Below are positions 48,889 through 64,000 of a DNA stretch of 64,000 bases, in pieces. The first letter of the stretch is position 1. Each line of letters starts with the position of its first letter. Source of the DNA: Actinomadura cremea (GTDB lineage Bacteria; Actinomycetota; Actinomycetes; Streptosporangiales; Streptosporangiaceae); the NCBI RefSeq assembly GCF_014648495.1, contig NZ_BMRF01000007.1, positions 62,001-126,000 on the forward strand, in the 5' to 3' direction. A program made the translations under genes and the position numbers. A model generated the notes under the pieces. It searched no databases, was not told the origin of the DNA, and saw only the letters and a program-made list of their open reading frames with translations.

Positions 48889-50358
48889 TCAGGCGGGGCG
48901 GATCCAGTCGCCCCGCGTCAGGACGTCCAGGACGCGGTCGACGGCCTCGTCGGGCGTGAGCCGCGAGGTGTCGATCGTGAGGTCGGCGTCGTCCGGCTCC
49001 TCGTAGGGGTCGGAGATGCCGGTGAACTCCGGGATCAGGCCCGCGCGCGCCTTGGCGTACAGGCCCTTGCGGTCGCGGCGCTCGCACTCCTCGAGGGGCG
49101 TCGCGACGTGCACGAGGATGAAGTCGCCGTGGGCCCGGACCATGCGGCGGACCTCGGCGCGCGTGGCCGCGTACGGGGCGATGGGGGCGCAGATCGCGAC
49201 GCCGCCGTGCCGGGTGATCTCGGCCGCCACGAACCCGATCCGGCGGATGTTCAGGTCGCGGTCGGAGCGCGAGAACGTGAGCCCGGCGGAGAGCATGCGC
49301 CGCACCACGTCGCCGTCCAGGAGGGTGACGGTGCGGCCGCCGCGCTCGATGAGGGCGTCGGCGAGGCCGCGCGCCACCGTCGACTTGCCGGAGCCGGACA
49401 GGCCCGTGAAGAAGACCGTGATGCCGCGCGAGCGCTTGGGCGGGCGGGCGACGGCCAGTTCGGCGGCGACGGCGGGCGGGGTGAACCAGTCGGGGACGGG
49501 CTCGCCCGCGTCCAGCAGTTCGCCGAGGCGTTCGGGGCTCAGTTCGGCCTGGACGTGGTCGGGCTCGATGCGGGCGACCGGCCGCCACACCTCGACGTCG
49601 GCGTCGTAGGCCCACGGCTCGGGGACGGCGATGGGGATCGGGACGTCCTCGACGTCGTGCTCGGCGAGCAGGTGCGTCGCCCCGTAGGCGGCGGCGACGT
49701 GGGCGCGCAGGAAGACGTCGCGGTCCGGACCGGCGTCGCGGCCGGGCAGCGGGACGGGGACGACCAGGGAGTCCGGCAGTTCGCGGCGGACGGCGAGGAG
49801 CGCTCGCACGAGGGATTCGTCGTGCCCGCCGCCGAGGAGCGGCATGAGCAGGACGCGGGCGCCGAGCCGCTCGGCGACCTGGCGGATCTGGCCGAGCTGG
49901 CGGCGGTGCAGGAAGTCGCGGGTGGCGACGGCCAGCACGGGGCCGTCGGCGGGCTCCATCTCGTCGGGGCGGCGGCGCATCGCGTGGAACGGTCCGTGCG
50001 CCGGGGCGCGGAGGGCCTCCAGGGGGCCCGCGAGCCGCTGGTCGCCGGACGTCGGGTCCTGCCAGCGCTCCTCGACGGTCAGGACGGCGAGGGGGACGCC
50101 CTCGGGGTCCTGCAGGACGATCCGGTCGTGCTCGGTCAGCTCCTTCGGGACCGACAGGGTGACCGGGACGGGCCAGGGCGTGCCGTCGGCCAGCCGGCCG
50201 CCGGCGGTCACCATCGCCGTGTCGTACGAGCCCAGGAAGCCCGTGAGCGGTCGGTAGACGCCGGCCAGGATCAGCTCCAGGTCGGCGAGCTCCACCGGCT
50301 CCGGCGTCCAGGCGGGCAGGTCGCGCAGCGTGTCGGGAAGGCCGGCTTCGGCGGTCAC
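48889..50358 (-). CDS. cysC: APS kinase fused to a degenerate ATP-sulfurylase domain
   Basis: 489 aa. The C-terminal ~175 residues are a complete adenylylsulfate kinase: P-loop TGLSGSGKSTVARGL (318-332), LLDGDVVRRML, FTGISDPYEEP and the Arg/Asn motif RDLNIRRIGFVA. The kinase converts APS to PAPS. The N-terminal ~300 residues have the Sat fold but not its catalytic residues. Where Sat has QxRNPxHxxH this protein has ATRDFLHRRQ (residues 145-154), and where Sat has GRDHAG after a 'YGxTH' segment it has AEHDVE (after YGATHLL). ATP sulfurylation is therefore left to CysDN at 24-26 kb. The domain may be regulatory or a scaffold. Confidence 0.88.
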   Translation of the reverse strand: MTAEAGLPDTLRDLPAWTPEPVELADLELILAGVYRPLTGFLGSYDTAMVTAGGRLADGTPWPVPVTLSVPKELTEHDRIVLQDPEGVPLAVLTVEERWQDPTSGDQRLAGPLEALRAPAHGPFHAMRRRPDEMEPADGPVLAVATRDFLHRRQLGQIRQVAERLGARVLLMPLLGGGHDESLVRALLAVRRELPDSLVVPVPLPGRDAGPDRDVFLRAHVAAAYGATHLLAEHDVEDVPIPIAVPEPWAYDADVEVWRPVARIEPDHVQAELSPERLGELLDAGEPVPDWFTPPAVAAELAVARPPKRSRGITVFFTGLSGSGKSTVARGLADALIERGGRTVTLLDGDVVRRMLSAGLTFSRSDRDLNIRRIGFVAAEITRHGGVAICAPIAPYAATRAEVRRMVRAHGDFILVHVATPLEECERRDRKGLYAKARAGLIPEFTGISDPYEEPDDADLTIDTSRLTPDEAVDRVLDVLTRGDWIRPA

Positions 50359-50475
50359 CGCGGTCTCCGATCTTGCCCGGGACGGTGCCGGGCTGATCCA
50401 GGTGGGAACGTGTTCGCGCAGGTAAAATACTGCGGCCGCTCGTGTCCCCGCATCTCCGGCACGCCCGCGACCGTC

Positions 50476-51288
50476 TCAGATGACGCGGGCGAAACGGTTC
50501 TCGGGTTTGCGGATGACCAGTGTGACGTCGCTGTGCGCCGCGGTGAGCCGCCCGCGGGTCGACAGCGACACCAGCCGGCAGAGCAGGTCGGCGGGGCCGG
50601 TTCCGGCCCCGAGGCCGTCGATCGACGCCCGGGACGTGTACTCCTCGGCGACCACGAGCCCGCGCATCGTGCAGTACCACCGCAGCCCCTGCCAGGACGC
50701 GACGCGGTCGTAGACGGCGGGCGGCGGCGAGGTGGGCGCGGCGGGCGCGAGCGCCGGATCGGCGGTCCCGGGCCCGTCGGGCCCGCCGCGCGCGTGGGCC
50801 CCGCGCGGCACCGTCCGTCCGGGCCGCGGGCGCCACCGCCTGCGGACGGGACGGAGCCGCTGCGGGAGCGTGCGGTCCAGGAAGCCGAACGCGGTGTCGC
50901 GGTCGCGCATCCGCACCAGCAGCAGCCCGCCCGGCTTGAGCGCGGCGACGAACCGGTCCAGCACCAGTTCGGCGTGCGGGACCCGTTCGAGGAGGTGGGA
51001 GGCGTGGACCACGTCGTAGGAGCGCGGCGGCAGCGGGACGGTGCGCAGGTCGCCCAGGTGCCAGGAGTCCAGGTCGGTGCGCTCGCAGGTGTACGCGCGC
51101 AGCTCCGGGACGTCCATGTCGACGCCGGTGACGACGCGGGCGCGGTCGCCGAGGTTCAGCCCCGTGCCCCAGCCGCATCCGGCCTCCAGGATGTGGATCC
51201 GCTGCAGGGGCTTCTCGAGGGCGTACTGTCGGGCGCGTTCTGAGAAGAGGTCGCCACCGTCGACCGGCGGCGTACGCAGATCGGTCAC
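50476..51288 (-). CDS. SAM-dependent methyltransferase (class I, type 11)
   Basis: 270 aa, GTG start. SAM-binding motif I is HILEAGCGWGTGLNLG, motif II VVTGVDMDVPELRAY, and later YDVVHASHLLERVPHAELVLDRF and LKPGGLLLVRMRD. An Arg/Pro/Ala-rich insertion of ~60 residues splits the C-terminal part. The acceptor is unknown; sugar O-methylation would fit the neighbouring glycan genes. It is divergent from mfd. Confidence 0.82.
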   Translation of the reverse strand: MTDLRTPPVDGGDLFSERARQYALEKPLQRIHILEAGCGWGTGLNLGDRARVVTGVDMDVPELRAYTCERTDLDSWHLGDLRTVPLPPRSYDVVHASHLLERVPHAELVLDRFVAALKPGGLLLVRMRDRDTAFGFLDRTLPQRLRPVRRRWRPRPGRTVPRGAHARGGPDGPGTADPALAPAAPTSPPPAVYDRVASWQGLRWYCTMRGLVVAEEYTSRASIDGLGAGTGPADLLCRLVSLSTRGRLTAAHSDVTLVIRKPENRFARVI

Positions 51289-51503
51289 AGTTCCGCAGCG
51301 TAACCGTCCGGATGCGCACTGTCCGCTATTTGCGCATTCTTGGTAACGGTCGTGTCGCGCTCCGCAATCATCGCTGGTCGTGACGGTGGAAACCCGGACG
51401 GGTCGGCGGGGCGCGTACCCTGGTAGGCGGCGCCGGGATCCACGCGGGATTCCGGGTCTTCGGGCTGCCCTGCCTCGGGGTCTTTGCGATTGAGCGGGCG
51501 AAC
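51289..51503. other. 215-bp divergent intergenic region before mfd
   Basis: It holds no gene. A TACCCT hexamer at 51416-51421 is a possible -10 for mfd, leaving a ~75-base leader. Two imperfect GTAACGGT/ACCGT elements near 51300 and 51343 face the methyltransferase gene. No clear operator or riboswitch was recognised. Confidence 0.35.
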
Positions 51504-55097
<3,594 letters not shown>

Positions 55098-55135
55098 GCT
55101 GTCGCGACGCTTGATCGACGAGGAGTGGGGGTCCC

Positions 55136-55846
55136 GTGCCCGGTAAGCCTGGAAAGTCGGTGAGGGGGGTGCCGGCCGTCGCGCTGGCCGCGGTCCTGAC
55201 CGCCGGCGCGCTCGCCGGCTGCGACGCCGCGCCGAAGGCGGGCACCGCCGCCCTCGTCGACGGCGACCGCATCACCGTCCGCACGCTCGGCGACACCGTC
55301 CAGGACTGGTGGGGCCAGCTCCAGCGCGACCCGGCCGCCGCGCAGATCTGGGCGAGGGACGCGGCCGGGCGCGGCGCCGGATCCGGCGGCGCACCGGGCG
55401 CCGTGCCGACCGAGCCGGGCGAGGAGGACATGCGGGGCACGCTGAACCTCCTCGTCTCCTTCCGGATCGCCGACGAGGCCGCCGAGCGCGCGGGCGTCAC
55501 GGTATCGGGCGGCCGGACCGCCGAGGTCGTCGAGCTGCTGGAGCGGCGTGCCGGCGCCGAGACGGTCACGCTCGCGAGCGGCCTGCCGCGCGAGCGCTCC
55601 GCCGACTTCGCGCGGTTCATGGCCGTCCAGGACGCGCTGATGCGGCACTACGGCGCGGACGGCGTCCCGCAGAGCCCCGCGAACATGCAGGCCACGCAGC
55701 GGTTCCTGAACCTGCTCGTCGAGACCGCCGGGGCGCTGGACGTCGAGGTCAACCCCCGGTACGGCACCTTCGACCCGCAGCGGGTCGCGATCGGGCCGGT
55801 GGCCAACGAACTGTCGAGCCCCGGAACGGGATCCCCGCAAGCATGA
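55136..55846 (+). CDS. SurA N-terminal-like lipoprotein
   Basis: 236 aa with lipobox ALAGC (Cys29). After the signal comes TAALVDGDRITVRTLGDTV, typical of the N-terminal helical domain of SurA/PrsA-type chaperones, but no parvulin (PPIase) domain follows. This matches the actinobacterial 'SurA N-terminal domain' lipoproteins between mfd and mazG. It is presumably a chaperone for exported proteins. Its stop overlaps the mazG start by 4 bp. Confidence 0.82.
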   Translation: MPGKPGKSVRGVPAVALAAVLTAGALAGCDAAPKAGTAALVDGDRITVRTLGDTVQDWWGQLQRDPAAAQIWARDAAGRGAGSGGAPGAVPTEPGEEDMRGTLNLLVSFRIADEAAERAGVTVSGGRTAEVVELLERRAGAETVTLASGLPRERSADFARFMAVQDALMRHYGADGVPQSPANMQATQRFLNLLVETAGALDVEVNPRYGTFDPQRVAIGPVANELSSPGTGSPQA

Positions 55847-56835
55847 GCCTGACCCTGCTCGCCACCACCCACCGCGTCGCGCCCGGCCTGCTGACCTGGC
55901 GCGCCTGGGAACGGCTGCGGACGGCCGCGCGCGTCCTCGCGCCCGCCGGGCACCCGCTGCTGCCGTCCCTGGCCGACGCGGAGATCGGCGTCGCGGAGAC
56001 CCCCGCGCCCGACCCGGCCGCGCTGGTCGCCGCCGCCCGCGGCGCGGACGTCGTGTGGGTGGCGGCGCCCGAGGGCGACGAGGCGCTGCTCCGCGAGATC
56101 GGCGCGCTCGTCGTCGCCGACCCCCTGGACGTCGAGGTCCTGCACGGATCGTACGACCTGCCCGGCGCCCGGCTGCTCGACCTGGTCTCGGTGATGGACA
56201 CGCTGCGCCGCGAGTGCCCGTGGGACCGCGAGCAGACGCACGCGACGCTCGTCCCGTACCTGCTGGAGGAGTCCTACGAGGTGCTCGACACCGTCGAGTC
56301 GGGCGACCTCGGCGGGCTGCGCGAGGAGCTGGGCGACGTGCTGATGCAGGTCGCGTTCCACTCGGTGGTGGCGGCCGAGCGGACGGACGGCACCGAGTTC
56401 ACGATCGACGACGTCGCCGCGGGCATCGTCGACAAGCTCGTCCGGCGGCACCCGCACGTGTTCGCGGGGGTCGCGGTGAGCGGCGCCGACGAGGTGAACG
56501 CCAACTGGGACCAGATCAAGGCGGCCGAGCGGGAGGCCGAGCACGGCGCGGACGCGTCCGCGCTCGACGGCGTCCCGATGGGGCAGCCGGCGCTGTCGCT
56601 CGCCGCGCAGCTGCAGCGCCGCGCCGCGCGGATGGAGGCGCCCGCCGATCTCGCGCCCGTCCCCGGCGAGGACGGGACGGGCGGACCCGGTGCGGGCGGG
56701 CTGGGCGCGCGGCTGTTCGCGCTCGTCGCCGAGGCGCGGGACGCCGGTCTCGACCCCGAAGCGGAGTTGCGTGCCGTTTCGCGGGTATTCCGTGATCGTG
56801 TCCGTGCTTGGGAACGGCGAGAACCGCACGCCTGA
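55843..56835 (+). CDS. mazG: Nucleoside triphosphate pyrophosphohydrolase
   Basis: 330 aa, ATG overlapping the previous stop (ATGA). The MazG domain (residues ~110-230) has LRRECPWDREQTHATL, LLEESYEVLDTVESGD, LREELGDVLMQVAFHS (EExxD-type metal ligands) and VRRHPHVF. The first 100 residues are an Ala/Asp/Pro-rich extension related to the N-terminal region of mycobacterial MazG. It hydrolyses non-canonical or excess NTPs and limits mutation under stress. Coupling to mfd fits a genome-maintenance role. Confidence 0.93.
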   Translation: MSLTLLATTHRVAPGLLTWRAWERLRTAARVLAPAGHPLLPSLADAEIGVAETPAPDPAALVAAARGADVVWVAAPEGDEALLREIGALVVADPLDVEVLHGSYDLPGARLLDLVSVMDTLRRECPWDREQTHATLVPYLLEESYEVLDTVESGDLGGLREELGDVLMQVAFHSVVAAERTDGTEFTIDDVAAGIVDKLVRRHPHVFAGVAVSGADEVNANWDQIKAAEREAEHGADASALDGVPMGQPALSLAAQLQRRAARMEAPADLAPVPGEDGTGGPGAGGLGARLFALVAEARDAGLDPEAELRAVSRVFRDRVRAWERREPHA

Positions 56836-56905
56836 AAAGGGAGAATCGGCCCGGATACTCCGCGATGGGGTGGTCGGGGCGGGAGCGCGCGTCTACTCTG
56901 GGCCC

Positions 56906-59395
56906 GTGCCGGCCGAGACGGAAGTCGACGCGAGTGGCCCGCGAGGCGGAACGCTCGTCCCCGTGTCCGGATCCGGCCACCGGCGGCGCCGGTGGCTGTC
57001 CGGGGCGACCACCCGCGCCGAGAAGCTGCGCGCCGTCCGCGGCCTCGCGTCGCTGGGCGGCCTCGCCGGGGTGCTCGTCGCGCTCATGCTGATCCCCACC
57101 GCGTGCACCGCGGGCGTCGGGACGCGCGACGCCGCCCGCTGGTTCCAGAACCCGCCCGACGGGCTGGAGGGCCTCGGCGTCCCGCAGCGCTCCACGATCC
57201 TCGCCGGCGACGGTTCGAAGATCGCCACGTTCTTCTACCAGAACCGGGTGAACGTCGAGCTGGACGACATCGCCCCGGCCGTCCGCCGGGCCGTCGTCGC
57301 CATCGAGGACAGCCGGTTCTACGAGCACGGCGCCCTCGACACCGAGGGGACGCTGCGGGCGCTCGCCACCAACCTGTCCAGCGGCGGCGTCGAGCAGGGC
57401 GGCTCGGGCATCACGCAGCAGTACGTGAAGAACCTGCTGCTCGTCCAGGCCGAGTCCGACGCCGAGCGGGCGGCCGCCACGGAGGTGACCCTCGCCCGCA
57501 AGGTCCGCGAGCTGCGGTACGCGGTCGCGATCGAGGAGAAGCTGTCCAAGGACGAGATCCTCCGCCGCTACCTCAACATCGCCTACTTCGGCGACGGCGC
57601 CTACGGCATCGAGGCCGCGTCCCGGCACTACTTCTCCAAGCACGCCTCCGAACTCGACCTCGGCGAGGCGGCGCTGCTCGCCGGCGTCATCCGCTACCCG
57701 CACGCCTACAACCCCGTCGAGCACCCGGAGATGGCGCGCGAGCGCCGCGACGTCGTCCTCGACCGGATGACCGGGCTCGGCTGGGCCGACCCCGCGGAGG
57801 CGGCGAAGGTCCGGGGGAAGCCCGTCGACCTGAAGCTGGAGGAGGTCGACAACGGCTGCGTGTCCAGCGGCGCCCCGTTCTTCTGCGACTACGTGCAGCG
57901 CGAGATCCTCACCGACAAGGCGTTCGGCAAGACGGCCAAGGAGCGCGAGCGGCTCCTCAAGCGCGGCGGGCTCACCATCCACACGACCCTCGACCCGAAG
58001 GCGCAGAGGGCCGCGCAGCGCGCCGTCGAGAACTTCGTCCCGCCGAAGAACGACGCCCGCCTCGCCGCCGCCGAGGCGATGGTCGAACCCGGCACCGGGC
58101 GGATCAAGGCCATGGTCGTCGGCCGCGAGCTGGGCGACGGCACCGAGCGCGGCAAGACCTGGATCAACTTCGCCGCCGACGCCAGCCACGGCTCCAGCAT
58201 CGGGATGCAGGCCGGATCGACGTTCAAGCCGTTCACGCTGGCCGCCGCGCTGGACGAGGGCATGCCGTTCGGCACCCGCATCATGGCGCCCCGCACCTAC
58301 ACGCCGACCGGGTTCCGCAACTGCGAGGGCGAGCGCGTCGGCGATCCGAACGCGCGCCTGCGCAACTCCGCCGACGGCGAGGGCGGCCGGCAGTTCAGCC
58401 TGGTCACCGGCACCCGCCACTCGGTCAACACCTTCTTCCTCAAGCTGGAGAAGGAGGTCGGCCTCTGCGACACCGTCGAGATGGCCGAGGAACTCGGGAT
58501 GAAGCAGGCCAACGGCGAGCCGCTGGAGCAGTACCCGTCGTTCACGCTCGGGTTCAACCCCGTCTCGCCGCTGCGCCTCGCCGCCGCCTACGCCGCGTTC
58601 GGCGCCCGCGGCGAGTACTGCGAGCCGGTCGCGATCACGAAGGTGCTGGACGCGTCCGGCAAGAGGCTCAAGGTCCCGGACGCGAACTGCCGGAAGGCGC
58701 TCGACGAGGGCGTCGCCGACGCCGTCAGCCACGTCCTGCGGGGCGTGCTCACCGAGGGCACCGCGTCCGGGATGGGCATCGGCCGTCCCGCCGCCGGCAA
58801 GACCGGCACCGTCGACGACTTCTCCGCCGCCTGGTTCGCCGGGTACACCCCCGAGCTGGCCTCCGCCGTCTGGGTCGGCGACCCGCGCGGCGGCTACGAG
58901 CACCCGATGACGAGCGTCTGCATCGAGGGCCGCTGCTACGGGGCCGTCTACGGCGCGACCCTCCCCGCGCCGATCTGGCAGCAGAGCATGCGCGGCGCCC
59001 TCCAGGGCACCGAGCAGACCCCGTTCCACCGGCCCCCCGGGCACTTTTTCAGCAAGGGCAGCGGCCTCGACCGCGTCGACATCCCCGACGTGCGCGGCAT
59101 GGACCTCGACGAGGCCCTCGACCGGCTCCGCGGGGCCGGGTTCAAGGTCAGCTTCGGCGACCGCATGCACTCCGAGGAGTACCCGCGCGGGTCGGTCGCC
59201 GAGATGTCCCCCGGCTCCGGTTCCGCCGAGCCCGGCAGCACGATCACCGTCCGGGTCAGCGACGGCCCCGAACGCCCGGACGAACCGGACGACGGCGACG
59301 AACCCGGCGACGAACCCGGCGACAGTCCCACGATCCCGCCCGACGCCACCCTCCCGCCCGACGCCGACGCCCCGGCGGGCCCGATCGGCGACTGA
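56906..59395 (+). CDS. Bifunctional penicillin-binding protein with PASTA domain (class A)
   Basis: 829 aa, GTG start. A basic N-terminus and one membrane anchor (residues ~47-67) are followed by a GT51 glycosyltransferase (AIEDSRFYEHGALD at 132-145, GSGITQQYVKN, EILRRYLNIAYFG) and a transpeptidase with STFK (438-441), SVN (506-508) and KTG (632-634). A single PASTA domain (~728-790) and an acidic Asp/Glu/Pro tail end the protein. It polymerises and cross-links peptidoglycan outside the membrane. It is the PonA-like enzyme of this region. Confidence 0.93.
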   Translation: MPAETEVDASGPRGGTLVPVSGSGHRRRRWLSGATTRAEKLRAVRGLASLGGLAGVLVALMLIPTACTAGVGTRDAARWFQNPPDGLEGLGVPQRSTILAGDGSKIATFFYQNRVNVELDDIAPAVRRAVVAIEDSRFYEHGALDTEGTLRALATNLSSGGVEQGGSGITQQYVKNLLLVQAESDAERAAATEVTLARKVRELRYAVAIEEKLSKDEILRRYLNIAYFGDGAYGIEAASRHYFSKHASELDLGEAALLAGVIRYPHAYNPVEHPEMARERRDVVLDRMTGLGWADPAEAAKVRGKPVDLKLEEVDNGCVSSGAPFFCDYVQREILTDKAFGKTAKERERLLKRGGLTIHTTLDPKAQRAAQRAVENFVPPKNDARLAAAEAMVEPGTGRIKAMVVGRELGDGTERGKTWINFAADASHGSSIGMQAGSTFKPFTLAAALDEGMPFGTRIMAPRTYTPTGFRNCEGERVGDPNARLRNSADGEGGRQFSLVTGTRHSVNTFFLKLEKEVGLCDTVEMAEELGMKQANGEPLEQYPSFTLGFNPVSPLRLAAAYAAFGARGEYCEPVAITKVLDASGKRLKVPDANCRKALDEGVADAVSHVLRGVLTEGTASGMGIGRPAAGKTGTVDDFSAAWFAGYTPELASAVWVGDPRGGYEHPMTSVCIEGRCYGAVYGATLPAPIWQQSMRGALQGTEQTPFHRPPGHFFSKGSGLDRVDIPDVRGMDLDEALDRLRGAGFKVSFGDRMHSEEYPRGSVAEMSPGSGSAEPGSTITVRVSDGPERPDEPDDGDEPGDEPGDSPTIPPDATLPPDADAPAGPIGD

Positions 59396-59396
59396 G

Positions 59397-59450
59397 CGGC
59401 CGGACGGTCGCGCACCGAGTGATCACCGGCACCGTGTGATCGTCCGGCCG
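59397..59450 (+). terminator. Hairpin terminator after the PBP gene
   Basis: CGGCCGGACG pairs with CGTCCGGCCG across a 34-base loop. The loop holds two imperfect copies of ACCGNGTGATC. It starts two bases after the stop codon. Confidence 0.45.
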
Positions 59451-59513
59451 GCGGGTAGATCGTTCACGGGGTGTGATCCCGCCCCGCACGACCGATCCGG
59501 GGGGACGATCGTC

Positions 59514-60461
59514 ATGCGAGCCATCGCCGTGTCCGAATACGGCGCCACACCGGCGCTCACCTACCTGCCGCGCCCGGAACCGGGCCCCGGCGAGATCCTC
59601 GTGAAGCTCGTGGCCGCCGGGCTCAACCCGTACGACCACCGGGCCGCGGACGGCATGTTCAAGGACACCGCCGACGCCGCGTTCCCGCTGGTCCTCGGGG
59701 CCGACGGCGCCGGCGTCGTCGAGGACGCGGGCGAGGGCGTCACCCGGCTGCGGCACGGCGAGCAGGTCTACGGCTTCTTCTCCGACCTCGAACGCGGCCG
59801 CGGCTCGTACGCCGAGTACGCCGTCGTCCGCGTGGACGGCCCGGTCGCCCGGATGCCCGCGAGCATGGTCTACACGCGGGCCGCGGCGGTGCCGACCGCG
59901 AGCACCGCCGCCCTCGACGTGGTCGAACGGGCCGGGGCCGGCGAGGGACAGACCGTCCTCGTCGCGGGCGCCACCGGCGGCGTCGGGCAGGCGGCCGTGC
60001 AGCTCGCCGCCCGCGCCGGGGCCAAGGTCATCGCCACCGCCCGCGACGACATGGCCGCGACGATGCGCCGCCTCGGCGCCGCGCACACCGTCGACCACTC
60101 GGCCGGCGACCTCAACGCCCAGGTCCTCGCCGTCCACTCCGCCGGAATCGACGCCCTCATCGTCACCGCCGGGGACACCGCCCGGACCACCGAGCTGGCG
60201 CGGCTGCTGCGGCCCGGCGGCACCTGCGTCAGCACCGTCTGGACCGTCGACCCCGACGCGATGGCCGAGCACGGCCTGCACGGCGTCAACGTCGACGCCC
60301 GTCCCACCGCCGAGACGCTCGAACGGGTCGCCGGCCTCATCGACGCCGGTGAACTGCGCGTCCACATCGAACGCGAGGCGCCCCTGGAGGCCGCACCGGA
60401 CGCCCTCGCCCGCAACCGCGCGGGCGGCGCCCGCGGCAAGACCGTCCTGCGCATCCTGTGA
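59514..60461 (+). CDS. NADPH:quinone reductase-like zinc-free MDR oxidoreductase
   Basis: 315 aa from the ATG at 59514. The medium-chain dehydrogenase fold is shown by GEILVKLVAAGLNPYDHRAAD at the start, the quinone-oxidoreductase signature LGADGAGVVEDAGEGV, and the NADP-binding VLVAGATGGVGQAAVQLA near residue 150. The structural-zinc cysteines are absent, as in QOR-type members. The substrate is unknown. It is monocistronic in appearance. Confidence 0.88.
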   Translation: MRAIAVSEYGATPALTYLPRPEPGPGEILVKLVAAGLNPYDHRAADGMFKDTADAAFPLVLGADGAGVVEDAGEGVTRLRHGEQVYGFFSDLERGRGSYAEYAVVRVDGPVARMPASMVYTRAAAVPTASTAALDVVERAGAGEGQTVLVAGATGGVGQAAVQLAARAGAKVIATARDDMAATMRRLGAAHTVDHSAGDLNAQVLAVHSAGIDALIVTAGDTARTTELARLLRPGGTCVSTVWTVDPDAMAEHGLHGVNVDARPTAETLERVAGLIDAGELRVHIEREAPLEAAPDALARNRAGGARGKTVLRIL

Positions 60462-60491
60462 CATCCCGCCTTACACGGGCATGGGACGCCT

Positions 60492-63708
<3,217 letters not shown>

Positions 63709-63718
63709 ACGCCCGGCG

Positions 63719-64000
63719 ATGGCAGCCGAACAGGACCGGCCGCAGGACGCCCCCCGGGACGACTCCCCGGGGGGCGCCCGGCGCGGCGCCCACGCGCTGA
63801 CGAGCCGCGCCGCGATCCTCGCGGTCGTGATGTGCGCGATCGCGCTGAGCCTGGCGTACCCCGTGCGGGAGTACATCGCGCAGCGCCAGGAGATCGCCGA
63901 GCTGCGGCAGCACGAGGCGCTGGCCCGCCAGAAGGTGGACCGCCTCGAGGAACAGAAGCGGCGACTCGGCGACAGGTCGTACATTGAGCGGGAGGCGACG
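63719..64000 (+). CDS. FtsB/DivIC family septum-formation protein, 3' end outside window
   Basis: The first 94 residues are present. An Asp/Pro-rich cytoplasmic N-terminus is followed by a transmembrane helix (AAILAVVMCAIALSLAYPV) and the start of an extracytoplasmic coiled coil (EIAELRQHEALARQKVDRL, then EEQKRRLGDRSYIEREA). The 'GDRSYIEREA' block is the DivIC signature. These proteins assemble with FtsL and FtsQ at the division septum. Start ATG 63719, 8 bp after eno. Confidence 0.9.
   Translation, partial: MAAEQDRPQDAPRDDSPGGARRGAHALTSRAAILAVVMCAIALSLAYPVREYIAQRQEIAELRQHEALARQKVDRLEEQKRRLGDRSYIEREAT

Overview
The window is about 64 kb of very GC-rich actinobacterial chromosome. Three things point to a filamentous or sporulating actinomycete, with Actinomadura/Thermomonosporaceae a plausible but unproven guess: strongly biased third codon positions, many GTG starts, and the conserved gene orders metG-tatD-rsmA-ispE-ABC-F, tRNA-Gln-glmU-prs-rplY-pth and mfd-mazG-eno-divIC. 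I see no insertion sequence, prophage, CRISPR array or rRNA operon. The sequence reads as core chromosome with one large accessory surface-glycan island.

Layout. 1-10.2 kb: the 3' end of metG, tatD, three tandem paralogous membrane proteins of unknown function (minus strand), rsmA, a GH26-like lipoprotein, ispE, two tiny membrane proteins and an ABC-F ATPase. 10.2-16.7 kb is a small accessory patch: a broken amidase gene, a MarR regulator, a truncated patatin-like gene and trans-aconitate methyltransferase sharing three near-identical operators, a desaturase/TetR pair with a strong palindromic operator, an ADP-ribosylglycohydrolase and an HTH/LAGLIDADG-like protein. 16.9-21.4 kb is housekeeping: tRNA-Gln, glmU, prs, rplY, pth.

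21.5-51.3 kb is the main interest. It encodes what looks like a complete Wzx/Wzy-type polysaccharide pathway interleaved with its own sulfate-activation pathway. The sugar side has a WbaP-type initiating transferase, a GT2, a WecG transferase, a Wzx flippase, two Wzz-like proteins whose BY-kinase P-loops have decayed, and a Wzy/ligase. The sulfate side has CysD and CysN, an APS kinase fused to an apparently dead ATP-sulfurylase domain, CysQ, two PAPS sulfotransferases and a TauE-type exporter. Around these sit two further GH26-like proteins, two secreted propeller-like proteins, an RCC1-repeat lipoprotein and an APH-fold kinase. Eight minus-strand genes (40.8 to 29.3 kb) form one operon, mostly with 4-bp overlaps. 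The simplest reading is synthesis and export of a sulfated extracellular glycan.

51.5-64 kb returns to core functions: mfd, a SurA-like lipoprotein, mazG, a bifunctional penicillin-binding protein with a PASTA domain, a quinone oxidoreductase, a tiny coiled-coil protein, a sensor kinase without an adjacent response regulator, enolase and the start of divIC. All assignments come from reading the sequence and remembered family motifs; no database search was run.
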